Shown one piece after another: positions 18,365-26,720 of a stretch of 64,000 nucleotides of DNA. The notes under the pieces were generated by a model. It searched no databases and had not been told where the DNA came from. It saw only the letters and a program-made list of their open reading frames with translations. Position numbers and translations under genes: made by a program. Source of the stretch: an uncultured Alphaproteobacteria bacterium (GTDB lineage Bacteria > Pseudomonadota > Alphaproteobacteria > HIMB59 > GCA-002718135). Within the stretch, counting starts at the first letter, position 1. Every line of letters begins with the position of its first letter. Where the stretch lies: positions 24,757-88,756 of the forward strand of contig CABZCZ010000005.1 in the NCBI GenBank assembly GCA_902524385.1. Direction: 5' to 3'.

Positions 18365-18401
18365 TATTTAAAACAATAATATTTTTATAATAATAAAAAC
18401 A

Positions 18402-19460
18402 TTAGAAAATATCTACTGGAGATTCTTGTTCTATAATTGATTGTTTCTTGAGCTCTATCCATAATTCCTTAGGTATAGGTTTAGCTAAATTTTCAATGTT
18501 AACTCTAACCTGAGTTTCATTTATCATTCCTGGTATGACGGATATTACAGAAGGATGCAGAAGTGGAAATTGTAGAGCTACAGCACCAATATTTACCTCA
18601 AAATCTTTACAAATTTTTTCAATTATTTTAATTTTATTTATTATTTCCTTGCTGGGTTTTTTATAATTATATGTTGGAGATACGCCTGATAATCCTGCAG
18701 CTAAAATACCCGATTGATATGGGGAACCAATAATTACGCCTACTTTATATTTTTCACACATAGGTAGTTCTTCAGAAAGAATTTTTTGCTTAAGCAAAGT
18801 ATATCTCATAGCTACTAAAAAATAATCAACATCAAACTTTGGTATAAAGTATGGGATTAATCCATCTCCATTTATTCCAACACCAATAGCTGATATTTCT
18901 CCAGAACTTCTAAGTTCTTCTAGCGCCTTCCATCCGTTTTGTTTATCTAACTGTTCAAGATAAAAATTAAAATTTTCTTTTCCATGATAAAAAAAATCAA
19001 GATCATGGATAACCAACATATCTATTTTACTAAAACCAATGCGCTGTACACTATCTTCATAAGAACGTAAAATTCCATCATAAGAATAATCAAATTTTAC
19101 ATAAAATTTTAAACTTCCATCAAAAGGTTTATTTTCATCTTGCCAAAAAGCGTATTCTTGAAGTGGTTTAATATCTGGCTTATTTGTTGATAAAATTCTT
19201 CCTACCTTTGTAGATAGAATAAATTTATTTCTATCAATTTCTCTTAATACATTTCCTATTCGGTGTTCACTTCTACCCAAACCATACCATGGGGCTGTAT
19301 CAAAATAATTAATTCCTAAATTCAGTGAATAATTTAATAAATTTTCAGTTGAGGTATTGGTAATACTTTGATTTGAAACTTTTATCGGTGATGCTCCAAA
19401 GCCAAGAATAGGTAATTCTAAATTTGACTTTTCTAATTTTCTTTTATCCAAATGATTCAT
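18402..19460 (-). CDS. Aldo/keto reductase, D-threo-aldose (L-fucose) 1-dehydrogenase-like
   Basis: NAD(P)-dependent AKR with the full tetrad Asp54, Tyr59 (Thr-Ala-Pro-Trp-Tyr-Gly), Lys85 (Ser-Thr-Lys-Val-Gly) and His152. The Phe-Asp-Thr-Ala-Pro-Trp-Tyr-Gly-Leu-Gly-Arg-Ser-Glu block is typical of the D-threo-aldose 1-dehydrogenase / pyridoxal dehydrogenase branch, which oxidises L-fucose and related aldoses to lactones. The immediately downstream lactonase supports the sugar role. No fucose mutarotase is adjacent. It is divergent from the RraA-like gene across 68 bases. Confidence 0.83.
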   Translation of the reverse strand: MNHLDKRKLEKSNLELPILGFGASPIKVSNQSITNTSTENLLNYSLNLGINYFDTAPWYGLGRSEHRIGNVLREIDRNKFILSTKVGRILSTNKPDIKPLQEYAFWQDENKPFDGSLKFYVKFDYSYDGILRSYEDSVQRIGFSKIDMLVIHDLDFFYHGKENFNFYLEQLDKQNGWKALEELRSSGEISAIGVGINGDGLIPYFIPKFDVDYFLVAMRYTLLKQKILSEELPMCEKYKVGVIIGSPYQSGILAAGLSGVSPTYNYKKPSKEIINKIKIIEKICKDFEVNIGAVALQFPLLHPSVISVIPGMINETQVRVNIENLAKPIPKELWIELKKQSIIEQESPVDIF

Positions 19461-19528
19461 ATTTAAATTCTTGACATTTTCTTATTTTAATAAATATTAT
19501 TATATTAACAATTAATTCAAAGTAAATT

Positions 19529-20203
19529 GTGCAAAAAAAAAAATTTTTAGAAATATTTAAACTACTAATTAAATATGATACCCCTACTATATGTAATGCA
19601 TTAGAACTTTTAGATCCCAAATGCCGCAATCAAGGATACACAAAAAAAGAATTTTTTTGTTTAAATAAAAATCTTTCACCCATAATTGGTTTTGTTAGAA
19701 CAGCTAAGATATTTTCTAATGATAAAAACAAGAAGATGGGTCTAAAAGAAAAAAAAGCATATTATAAATATATGGGAAATGAAAAAATGCCTAAAATATG
19801 CATAGTTGAAGATTCTAATATCAATCCCGTTGGTTGTTTTTGGGGAGAAGTTCAAACCAATATTCATAAAAAATTAGGTTTTAAAGGTGTAATTACCAAT
19901 GGCTCAATAAGGGATCTTGATGATGTTGCAAATAATTTTCAGATTTTATTCAGATCTGTACTACCTAGTCATGCATGCTTACAGCTAAAAAGTATAGGTA
20001 AAGCTATTAAAATATTTGGGGTACAATTTAAACATAATGATATAGTGCATGCTGATCAACATGGAGCTGTTAAGATTCCATTAAAATATCTAGAAAAATT
20101 ACCAGAGTCAATTAAACAAGTTATAAAAAATGAAAAACCAATCTTAGATCTATGTAAAGATCAAAAATTTTCATTAAAAAAATTAGAAGATATAATAAGT
20201 TGA
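19529..20203 (+). CDS. RraA-family protein (HMG/CHA aldolase-like)
   Basis: Member of the RraA/4-hydroxy-4-methyl-2-oxoglutarate aldolase family of class II pyruvate aldolases and oxaloacetate decarboxylases. The signature is Gly-Glu-Val at 106-108, Gly117 to Gly120, and Asn124-Gly-Ser-Ile-Arg128-Asp129, where Arg128 binds the substrate and Asp129 the metal. His-Ala-Asp-Gln-His-Gly-Ala-Val near 174-181 is also typical. The start is GTG. In a sugar-catabolic setting it may cleave a 2-oxo acid made nearby, but RraA members are also retained without enzyme role. Function undecided. Confidence 0.72.
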   Translation: MQKKKFLEIFKLLIKYDTPTICNALELLDPKCRNQGYTKKEFFCLNKNLSPIIGFVRTAKIFSNDKNKKMGLKEKKAYYKYMGNEKMPKICIVEDSNINPVGCFWGEVQTNIHKKLGFKGVITNGSIRDLDDVANNFQILFRSVLPSHACLQLKSIGKAIKIFGVQFKHNDIVHADQHGAVKIPLKYLEKLPESIKQVIKNEKPILDLCKDQKFSLKKLEDIIS

Positions 20204-20295
20204 GTCACATTGATAAAAATTTTTAAATTGATTCAGTATTGAACAAAATAATATAATGAATTCAGGTAATGTTTAATTTATTAAAATTTATATAT

Positions 20296-21462
20296 TTAAG
20301 ATAAGAAAACTTTTTTTATAGCTTCCAAATAACCATATTTATTTTTTAAGTCTGGCTCTAGATAAGTTCCTTCAGTCCATTCATTCCATGCATTAATATT
20401 GATTATAGATAAATTTGAGTCATCAATAAATTTTTTTGCCTCTTCCAGTGCTATTTGAAAATTATCAGGAGTATTATTTACATAAATTGACGTAAACGGA
20501 TAACCTAAATTATCAAAAACATCTGTTTGTATAGTTCGAGGACTCGAATCCCATCCCATTGTTACATTTGGAAAATATGGCACTGAATAAGCTTTGGAAG
20601 CATCATACCAATAATCTTGCATCTTTTTTAATACATCCATGTAATCCACAGTTGGGAATGATGTCATTGGTATATGATGAACCCAAACATACGAAGTAAC
20701 ACTATCAAATTTTAAATATTTTATAATATCATCAGGCTTGTTAAATCTGCTTGATATATTTAACCAATTGCCAACATCATGCAGAGTGGACTCGCCAGGT
20801 ATTAAGGGTATGCCCCATACAACAGCATTTAAATGTAAATCAGAGAAGCCTGCCGCTATAGTTTTTTTTCTAAAAAGATCTAATGATTTAATTGTGTTTT
20901 CTAACCCTCTTAACCCTGAAATCAACTTGCCAATTTCATAAATAGAAAAATATGGAGCATTATTAATTTTCCAATAATCTGGATCAGAAAAATAGTTTTC
21001 AATTATATAATCTGTCATTTCTTCAAATGCTATTTCAGTGATTTCTCCATTATATAAAGTGTGAGGATTTTTAACTGTAGACCTAATAGCCGGGTGAATA
21101 TCTACCCAATTATGATTGGCCCAATGGATAGCAAACTTAACTTTTGATTTATTAGTAGATTTTAAATATCCCTTTTCTAAGCATTTTTGTAAAAAAGGAC
21201 CATCTTCATACCAATACCAATCCCATAAAAAACAATTAACTCCATGAGATGAAGCTGCCTCTATTTTTTTTTCAAACACTTTTGGATCAGACTCATCTTC
21301 ATAGCCCCATAAAGGAACATTAGGTAATAAATGACCATCAAATCTTGGTACTGCTTTTTTTACTAATTCCCATTCATCCCAATCTTTTCCATGAACTAAT
21401 AAATTTCGTTTATCCTTGTGATAATTTGGAAAGTAGTAAGCACATACATCGTAATTTTTCAT
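20296..21462 (-). CDS. WbsX / GH99-like glycoside-processing protein
   Basis: Matches the family annotated as WbsX glycosyltransferase or glycoside-hydrolase-99-like. It starts with Ala-Tyr-Tyr-Phe-Pro-Asn-Tyr-His, then Asp-Trp-Asp-Glu-Trp, Phe-Leu-Trp-Asp-Trp-Tyr-Trp-Tyr near 82-89 and a C-terminal Ile-Asn-Ala-Trp-Asn-Glu-Trp-Thr-Glu-Gly, where the paired Glu residues look catalytic. There is no signal peptide, so it acts in the cytoplasm. It stands apart from O-antigen genes and beside sugar catabolism, which leans towards hydrolysis of an imported oligosaccharide. Both readings remain open. Confidence 0.7.
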   Translation of the reverse strand: MKNYDVCAYYFPNYHKDKRNLLVHGKDWDEWELVKKAVPRFDGHLLPNVPLWGYEDESDPKVFEKKIEAASSHGVNCFLWDWYWYEDGPFLQKCLEKGYLKSTNKSKVKFAIHWANHNWVDIHPAIRSTVKNPHTLYNGEITEIAFEEMTDYIIENYFSDPDYWKINNAPYFSIYEIGKLISGLRGLENTIKSLDLFRKKTIAAGFSDLHLNAVVWGIPLIPGESTLHDVGNWLNISSRFNKPDDIIKYLKFDSVTSYVWVHHIPMTSFPTVDYMDVLKKMQDYWYDASKAYSVPYFPNVTMGWDSSPRTIQTDVFDNLGYPFTSIYVNNTPDNFQIALEEAKKFIDDSNLSIININAWNEWTEGTYLEPDLKNKYGYLEAIKKVFLS

Positions 21463-21509
21463 GTTATCTCATTTTTAATTTTTAATTGATCCTGAAGGAA
21501 TTTCATAAA

Positions 21510-22400
21510 TTACTTATTTGACATTAGCTCTATCATTTCGTCAATTTCACTTTGAGATATTGGATCTGGTAACATAGTTGGACCGCAAACATGTGAGGTC
21601 TTTATAACACCAAGCTTAACCAAAAATTGTTTATGCAAATGATAACAAAGATCGTTTGTTTGTATTTCTAGACGACTCATAGGTACTATAAATTTATTAA
21701 ATATATTAATAGCCTCTTCTTCATCTCCATTTTGAAATAAATTCCAAACTTCTACAAATTCTTTTGGTTGAGAACAAAAAGGCATAGTACCTTTTGCTCC
21801 TCTACGCATTTCTTCTATAAAATAACTCCCCCCTGCTCCTCCAAAAATAGTTAATTCATCTTTTGTTGCATCAACCATTTGAAATACTTTAGTGGCAATT
21901 GGTGAAGTTTCCACTTTAATATAAGAAATATTTTTACATTTTTTAGCTAATTCTAATGCTAAAGAAGGTGAAATTGGAGATTGAGGTATATCTTGTAAAA
22001 AAATAGGAATTGTAATTTCTGAGTCAATAGCTTCATAATAATCTGCAACTTGTTTTGTGCCTACTGGAAAAAAATGCGGAGGTATAATCATGAGACCATC
22101 GGCTCCTTGTTCTTGTGCTAATTTACTATACTGAATTGCCAGAGCAGTTCCATGCGCCCCAGTATTTATAATGACTGGCACCCTCCCTGCTACATGATCT
22201 ACTACAATTTTTGTTACAAGTTTTCGTTCTGATTCATTAAGTTTAAAAATTTCAGATCCATTAGCTATTCCTATGCCGTGAACTCCTGAATTAATATTAA
22301 AATCGATCAAATTTTGTAAACTATCAACATCAATACGACCTTGTGAGTCAAAGGGTGTAATTAAAATTGGAACTACACCAGTTATTGTTGATGCGATCAT
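21510..22400 (-). CDS. DapA-family 2-oxo-acid aldolase/dehydratase (not DHDPS)
   Basis: Class I (Schiff-base) lyase of the dihydrodipicolinate synthase family. The Schiff-base lysine is Lys162 (Tyr-Ile-Lys-Val-Glu-Thr). The Tyr of the usual Tyr-Asn-x-Pro motif is replaced by the Gln136-Asp137-Ile-Pro region, so it is unlikely to make dihydrodipicolinate. It directly follows the sugar-acid dehydratase gene (3-base gap) in the CUT1 operon, so a 2-keto-3-deoxy sugar acid is the inferred substrate. Cleavage to pyruvate plus aldehyde, or dehydration to a 2-oxoglutarate semialdehyde, are both possible. Confidence 0.83.
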   Translation of the reverse strand: MIASTITGVVPILITPFDSQGRIDVDSLQNLIDFNINSGVHGIGIANGSEIFKLNESERKLVTKIVVDHVAGRVPVIINTGAHGTALAIQYSKLAQEQGADGLMIIPPHFFPVGTKQVADYYEAIDSEITIPIFLQDIPQSPISPSLALELAKKCKNISYIKVETSPIATKVFQMVDATKDELTIFGGAGGSYFIEEMRRGAKGTMPFCSQPKEFVEVWNLFQNGDEEEAINIFNKFIVPMSRLEIQTNDLCYHLHKQFLVKLGVIKTSHVCGPTMLPDPISQSEIDEMIELMSNK

Positions 22401-22403
22401 TAT

Positions 22404-23591
22404 CTAAATAGTCTTTCTGACAAAAGTTGTAGGATCAATTATATTATCGTTAATGTAATCCCACTCTATCTCGTATCCCATTCCAGGTTTTTGAGGAAGG
22501 TGCACATAACCTTCTGTATCAATTTTATCACAGTTGTTCTTTAAATATGGGTGCTGTTTGTCATAATCAACTCCTGGTGCAAGCAAGCCTTTTTCATAAT
22601 ATTCAGAAGTATCTTCAGATGTTGCACCCATGACTTGAAGATTTCCCCATCCAGCCATATGTAATTCGCAACGAATACCATACGCTTCCGCAACGATGGC
22701 TGTTTTACGTGCGCCTGTTATTCCTCCACGTATTACATCAATTCTAGTCATATCACTAGCACCACGCAACATCCAATCTGCTCTAGAAAATACTCCTCCT
22801 GCTATAATCTCTGGAGAAAGTATTGGAATAGTTAGTTCTCTGCAAAGACGAACATAACTTTCCACCCTATATTCAGGCATAGGATGTTCGTACCAATAAT
22901 AGTTAAGTTTTTCTAACTCTCTTCCTACTTTAATCGTCTCCTCAACAGACATATATGTTCCCCATGGATCATACATAAGAACATACTCTGGTCCAACAGC
23001 TTCACGAACGAGATGAATAGTTTCAATATCAGCTTTAATATTCGAAGGACGACCAGGTGTTGGTTTACCAGTTTCAGGATTCCAAAAATAATGTGGATGA
23101 ATCTTATAAGCGATATAACCCTCTTTTTTGCAAGCTAAAGCATGCTCTGCATATACCTTAGGTTTACCAATATTAGGATAGGTTGAGGCATAAGCTTTAA
23201 CTTTATCACGTGCACCACCAATCAACTTATACACTGGAAGATTAGTCATACGCCCTGCAAGGTCCCAAAGTGCATTATCTATTACGCTTGCAACATTCTC
23301 AGGAAACCATGCAACCAATAACCATTGCCAAATCATTTCGCGATCAAGTGGATTTTGACCAATAAGCAAATCTCTTATGCGACCCAGAATTAAATTTTGG
23401 TCAACATTGTTAAGACCTTCTTGATCTCCATGTGTCCCACCTCCAATAAAATGTCCTGATACACCCTCGTCGGTCTCTATTGTGAGTACGGTCTGCATTA
23501 ATTCAGTGTCTGGTTTGGGTAGTGCATGACCTTGATCCCAGCGATCTGCATAAGTTAAAAAAGATTTAACTTTAATATCTGTAATTTTCAT
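22404..23591 (-). CDS. Enolase-superfamily sugar-acid dehydratase (KxH type)
   Basis: Mandelate-racemase/muconate-lactonising-fold enzyme. Metal ligands Asp208, Glu235 and Glu261 are present, with acid/base candidates Lys163-Ile-His165 and His311. It should abstract the alpha-proton of an aldonate and eliminate water to a 2-keto-3-deoxy acid. Base composition is visibly less AT-rich than the ABC permeases upstream (many GC-ended codons), which may reflect high expression or recent acquisition. The start overlaps the permease stop (ATGA). Substrate not assignable by eye. Confidence 0.85.
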   Translation of the reverse strand: MKITDIKVKSFLTYADRWDQGHALPKPDTELMQTVLTIETDEGVSGHFIGGGTHGDQEGLNNVDQNLILGRIRDLLIGQNPLDREMIWQWLLVAWFPENVASVIDNALWDLAGRMTNLPVYKLIGGARDKVKAYASTYPNIGKPKVYAEHALACKKEGYIAYKIHPHYFWNPETGKPTPGRPSNIKADIETIHLVREAVGPEYVLMYDPWGTYMSVEETIKVGRELEKLNYYWYEHPMPEYRVESYVRLCRELTIPILSPEIIAGGVFSRADWMLRGASDMTRIDVIRGGITGARKTAIVAEAYGIRCELHMAGWGNLQVMGATSEDTSEYYEKGLLAPGVDYDKQHPYLKNNCDKIDTEGYVHLPQKPGMGYEIEWDYINDNIIDPTTFVRKTI

Positions 23592-24394
23592 TTTTTAATA
23601 GATCCAGATGTTATACCGTCCTCAATGTAACGTTGTAAAAATACATATAGAATCATAACAGGTAAACTTATAAGAACTAAACAAGCAAAAAATGGTCCAT
23701 AGTCAGGCATATTTCCCGCACCCATAGTATTCATTAAAAAATAGTTTGGCAGATGAGTCACTGGAAGCATTTCCTTATCCCTTATAAAAGCTAAAGCAGT
23801 GAAATAATCATTCCATGTCATTAAAAATGTCCAAATTATAACTACAACTGATATAGACATTGATATTGGCATTATTATTTTTCTTAATATAATAAAAGAA
23901 CCAGCGCCATCAATTTTTGCTGCCTCTAGAAGTTCATTGGGAACATTATCTAAAAAATTTTTAAAGATTAATACTGCAAATGGTATTACTCCAGCAGTTA
24001 TTGGTAAAATCATTGCCAAATAACTTTTAAATAAACCTAATTTTAAAAAAAGTAAAAAAATTGGAACAACTAAAGCAACATTAGGAACCATTAATCCAAC
24101 TAGTATTAGATTAAAAAAACTATTTTTAGCTATAGGATTTAATTTTGACAATGAATAAGCTGTAAGTAAAGATATAAAATATACTAGAACTACTGTAAAA
24201 ATTGCAATTATAATACTATTAAAGAAAAACTGATATACATACTCTAATCTTATTACTTTTAGATAATTTTCAAAACCACTGCCTTGAAATGATATTTTAA
24301 ACATTACGATTACAGGAAGAAGAAAAATAATAGCTAATATAGTAAGTAATATTTGAGAAATTATAGTTGTTTTCTTATCTTTTTGAATCAACAT
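23588..24394 (-). CDS. CUT1 sugar ABC transporter permease, MalG type
   Basis: Second membrane subunit of a CUT1 importer. About six helices and the ATPase-contact EAA loop (Leu-Leu-Glu-Ala-Ala-Lys-Ile-Asp-Gly-Ala, near 155-164) are visible. Length 268 aa is typical. It follows the MalF-type permease by one base and overlaps the dehydratase by four, so transport and first catabolic steps are cotranscribed. No ATPase gene belongs to this operon. Confidence 0.92.
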   Translation of the reverse strand: MLIQKDKKTTIISQILLTILAIIFLLPVIVMFKISFQGSGFENYLKVIRLEYVYQFFFNSIIIAIFTVVLVYFISLLTAYSLSKLNPIAKNSFFNLILVGLMVPNVALVVPIFLLFLKLGLFKSYLAMILPITAGVIPFAVLIFKNFLDNVPNELLEAAKIDGAGSFIILRKIIMPISMSISVVVIIWTFLMTWNDYFTALAFIRDKEMLPVTHLPNYFLMNTMGAGNMPDYGPFFACLVLISLPVMILYVFLQRYIEDGITSGSIKK

Positions 24395-24395
24395 T

Positions 24396-25265
24396 TTATT
24401 TCCTATTATAACCTTTCACTTGAAGTATTGTTAGAATAAGAGCAATCACAACTATCATTAAAGCCATAGTAGAGGCATAACTAGCTTTAAATTCCATAAT
24501 TCCTTTTTGAAAAATATAAGTTGATAAAAATTCCGTAGATCTAGCTGGCCCACCTTTAGTTGTTAAATAAATTATATCAAATGTTTTTAAAGTACCAATA
24601 ACTCCTAAAATTAAAAGTGCAATATGTGTTGGTTTTAGTAAGGGAATAATAATATTTTTTACAATAGCAAAAAGATTTGCTCCATCTATTCTTGCACTTT
24701 CATATAATTCTTCATTTATTTGCGTCATTCCAGCATGATAAAGTAAAAAACTAAACCCAGTCCATTGCCAAATATTTGCAATCATTAAAGCATACAATGC
24801 TGTATTTGGATCGCCCAACCAAGGATGTGTTAAAAAATTTAATTTAATAGATTCTAATAACAGATTCAATTCACCAAAATTGTTATCATATATTTTATTG
24901 AATACATAAGCTACTACTGCAACTGCAATAACATTTGGAAAAAAGAATATTAATTTATAAATAATTTTAAATCTAGCTTGAGATCTAAGTAGAATTGCCA
25001 TTCCTAAACCTAAAAACATTTGAGATAAAATAGTTATAACACCCCATAAAAATTGATTAATTAGTGATTTTAGTGCTATTTTATCAGTAAAAAAGTCTCT
25101 GTAATTTTCTAAACCAACATATGTTCTATTTTGACTTATTCCATTCCATTCATAAAAACTAATACCAAAAATGTATCCAATTGGATAAAAGAAAAAAATA
25201 GTTATAAAAATAAATGCTGGTAAAATATAAATTACATCTACAAAGTTTGATTTATTTTTAAACAT
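24396..25265 (-). CDS. CUT1 sugar ABC transporter permease, MalF type
   Basis: First membrane subunit of the CUT1 importer, six helices, with the EAA loop Glu-Ser-Ala-Arg-Ile-Asp-Gly-Ala near 193-200. The start ATG has no Shine-Dalgarno; instead a perfect 13-bp-stem hairpin ends five bases upstream, between it and the binding-protein gene. That arrangement should make permease synthesis much lower than binding-protein synthesis. Same transcript as 25307-26599 and 23588-24394. Confidence 0.92.
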   Translation of the reverse strand: MFKNKSNFVDVIYILPAFIFITIFFFYPIGYIFGISFYEWNGISQNRTYVGLENYRDFFTDKIALKSLINQFLWGVITILSQMFLGLGMAILLRSQARFKIIYKLIFFFPNVIAVAVVAYVFNKIYDNNFGELNLLLESIKLNFLTHPWLGDPNTALYALMIANIWQWTGFSFLLYHAGMTQINEELYESARIDGANLFAIVKNIIIPLLKPTHIALLILGVIGTLKTFDIIYLTTKGGPARSTEFLSTYIFQKGIMEFKASYASTMALMIVVIALILTILQVKGYNRK

Positions 25266-25270
25266 AAGAA

Positions 25271-25297
25271 ATTGAGCGGTAATAATTACCGCTCAAT
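25271..25297 (-). promoter_or_regulatory. Perfect hairpin between binding-protein and permease genes
   Basis: Arms ATTGAGCGGTAAT and ATTACCGCTCAAT (13 bp) separated by a single base make a perfect inverted repeat, unusually GC-containing for the region. Read on the - strand it begins 9 bases after the binding-protein stop and ends 5 bases before the permease ATG. No run of T follows directly. It can protect the upstream mRNA 3' end, partly terminate, and hide the ribosome-entry site of the permease. Confidence 0.85.
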
Positions 25298-25306
25298 GAT
25301 TATAAA

Positions 25307-26599
25307 TTATCTTTTTACTGATTGCGAAGCTTCCTCAACCATTTCCATAGCTTCAAGTGCTGTCATGTTTCCAACAGCCACATTTTGCATTGCATCGCCT
25401 AAGGCAGTTTTGATTTCAGCATATATAAATTCTCTTTTACCATATGCGTTTTCAATCATGCCTAACTCATATTCAAGAGCTGCTTTTGCAAAATCACTTG
25501 TAGCATCACTCATATCGAATGGTACGCCATTCATAGAAGGAACCCATAAATCTCTTGCATAAGTAGGTTGTAAATCTTCAATAATGATTTTTAGGGCTTT
25601 CCATGCTTCATCTTTATTAGAAGAACTTGCACTCATTCCTATACTTACATCAGGACTAGCAAACAACCTTCCATGTTTACCGTCACCATTCATATCAGGT
25701 AAACCTGTAATTCCATATTTAAAGTCTTCACTAAAACCATAGCTCGCCTTAGAGCCTTTTAGTCCTTCATTTGTAAATGTAGAAAAATTATTCCATGTTC
25801 CCATAGTCATCATAGCAGCATTACCACTTGTAAATCCTTGATGAGTATCTGGATATTGAGAGTTACCTAATGCACCTTCTTGCATAATACCATTTGAAAA
25901 CATTTCTCCCCACATACTCATAGCCTTTACTAAACTATCATGAGTCCATGATGCATTACCTGCTTCTGCTTCATAAATAACGCCAGGATCTAATTCATTA
26001 GCAATACCAATAAACATGTCATAGTTTACCCACGAGTCTTTAGCACCATGCATAAATCCTATCACACCATTATCTTTTAAAGTATTGGAAACACTAATCC
26101 ATTCATCCCAATTTGTTGGAACAGATAAATTATATTGATCCAAAATAGTTTGATTATACCATAAAGCTCCAGCAGCTGACATTACTTGAGGTAAAGCAAC
26201 AAGTTTTCCATCAACGGTAACTTGATCAATACCTACCGCTAAAAATTTATCTTTCCAATTTGCACCCCATTCTTTTTCACAATATGGAGTTAGGTCTTCA
26301 AGATACTCAGCATATTGATTTATCATTGCACCAACTTGAAATGCCATAAGATCATCAGATGTTCCTGAAATCATATTTAGTTGTAAAGCCTGTAAATAAT
26401 CACCGTAAGGATAATTAGTAACAGCTATATCTGGTCCACCTTTTGCATTATAATCAACGCGGGCTCCTTCAAGATTACCTTCTCCATCTATGCCTAACAT
26501 CATACAATTCCAACAAGAGTAAGTAACCTCTGACTTTGCGATATTAGTAAAAGATATTATTGTAAAACAAATTACAATCATTTTAAAGAAATTTCCCAT
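25307..26599 (-). CDS. CUT1 sugar-binding protein (extracellular solute-binding)
   Basis: Periplasmic receptor of the CUT1 importer. A signal peptide covers about residues 1-23 (ending Ala-Lys-Ser), followed by Tyr-Ser-Cys-Trp-Asn-Cys, two close cysteines that may form a disulfide. Length 430 aa and the Asn-Ala-Ala-Met-Met-Thr-Met-Gly-Thr-Trp block are typical of this SBP family. A strong Shine-Dalgarno (GGAGGT) precedes the ATG. The ligand is unknown; the adjacent dehydratase and aldolase suggest a monosaccharide or uronic/aldonic acid. Confidence 0.92.
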   Translation of the reverse strand: MGNFFKMIVICFTIISFTNIAKSEVTYSCWNCMMLGIDGEGNLEGARVDYNAKGGPDIAVTNYPYGDYLQALQLNMISGTSDDLMAFQVGAMINQYAEYLEDLTPYCEKEWGANWKDKFLAVGIDQVTVDGKLVALPQVMSAAGALWYNQTILDQYNLSVPTNWDEWISVSNTLKDNGVIGFMHGAKDSWVNYDMFIGIANELDPGVIYEAEAGNASWTHDSLVKAMSMWGEMFSNGIMQEGALGNSQYPDTHQGFTSGNAAMMTMGTWNNFSTFTNEGLKGSKASYGFSEDFKYGITGLPDMNGDGKHGRLFASPDVSIGMSASSSNKDEAWKALKIIIEDLQPTYARDLWVPSMNGVPFDMSDATSDFAKAALEYELGMIENAYGKREFIYAEIKTALGDAMQNVAVGNMTALEAMEMVEEASQSVKR

Positions 26600-26649
26600 A
26601 TTACCTCCCTCAATATAGTATTTTCAATTTAAAATATTTAATCACAAAA

Positions 26650-26663
26650 TGTAAACGTTATCA
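26650..26663. promoter_or_regulatory. Possible LacI-family operator upstream of the CUT1 operon
   Basis: TGTAAACGTTATCA is an imperfect palindrome centred on CG (10 of 14 positions symmetric), the shape of LacI/GalR-type operators. It lies 51 bases before the binding-protein start in the divergent spacer shared with the PhyH gene. No LacI-type gene is in the window, so the call is tentative. Confidence 0.3.
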
Positions 26664-26720
26664 AGAATATTCGATTATTTTGAATTGATATAAATAATTT
26701 ATTAATTAAAATGAGAGTTT

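Noticed and set aside
21510..22400. Dihydrodipicolinate synthase (lysine pathway)
   Set aside because: Schiff-base lysine is kept but the Tyr of the Tyr-Asn-x-Pro motif is absent, and the operon is for sugar import.
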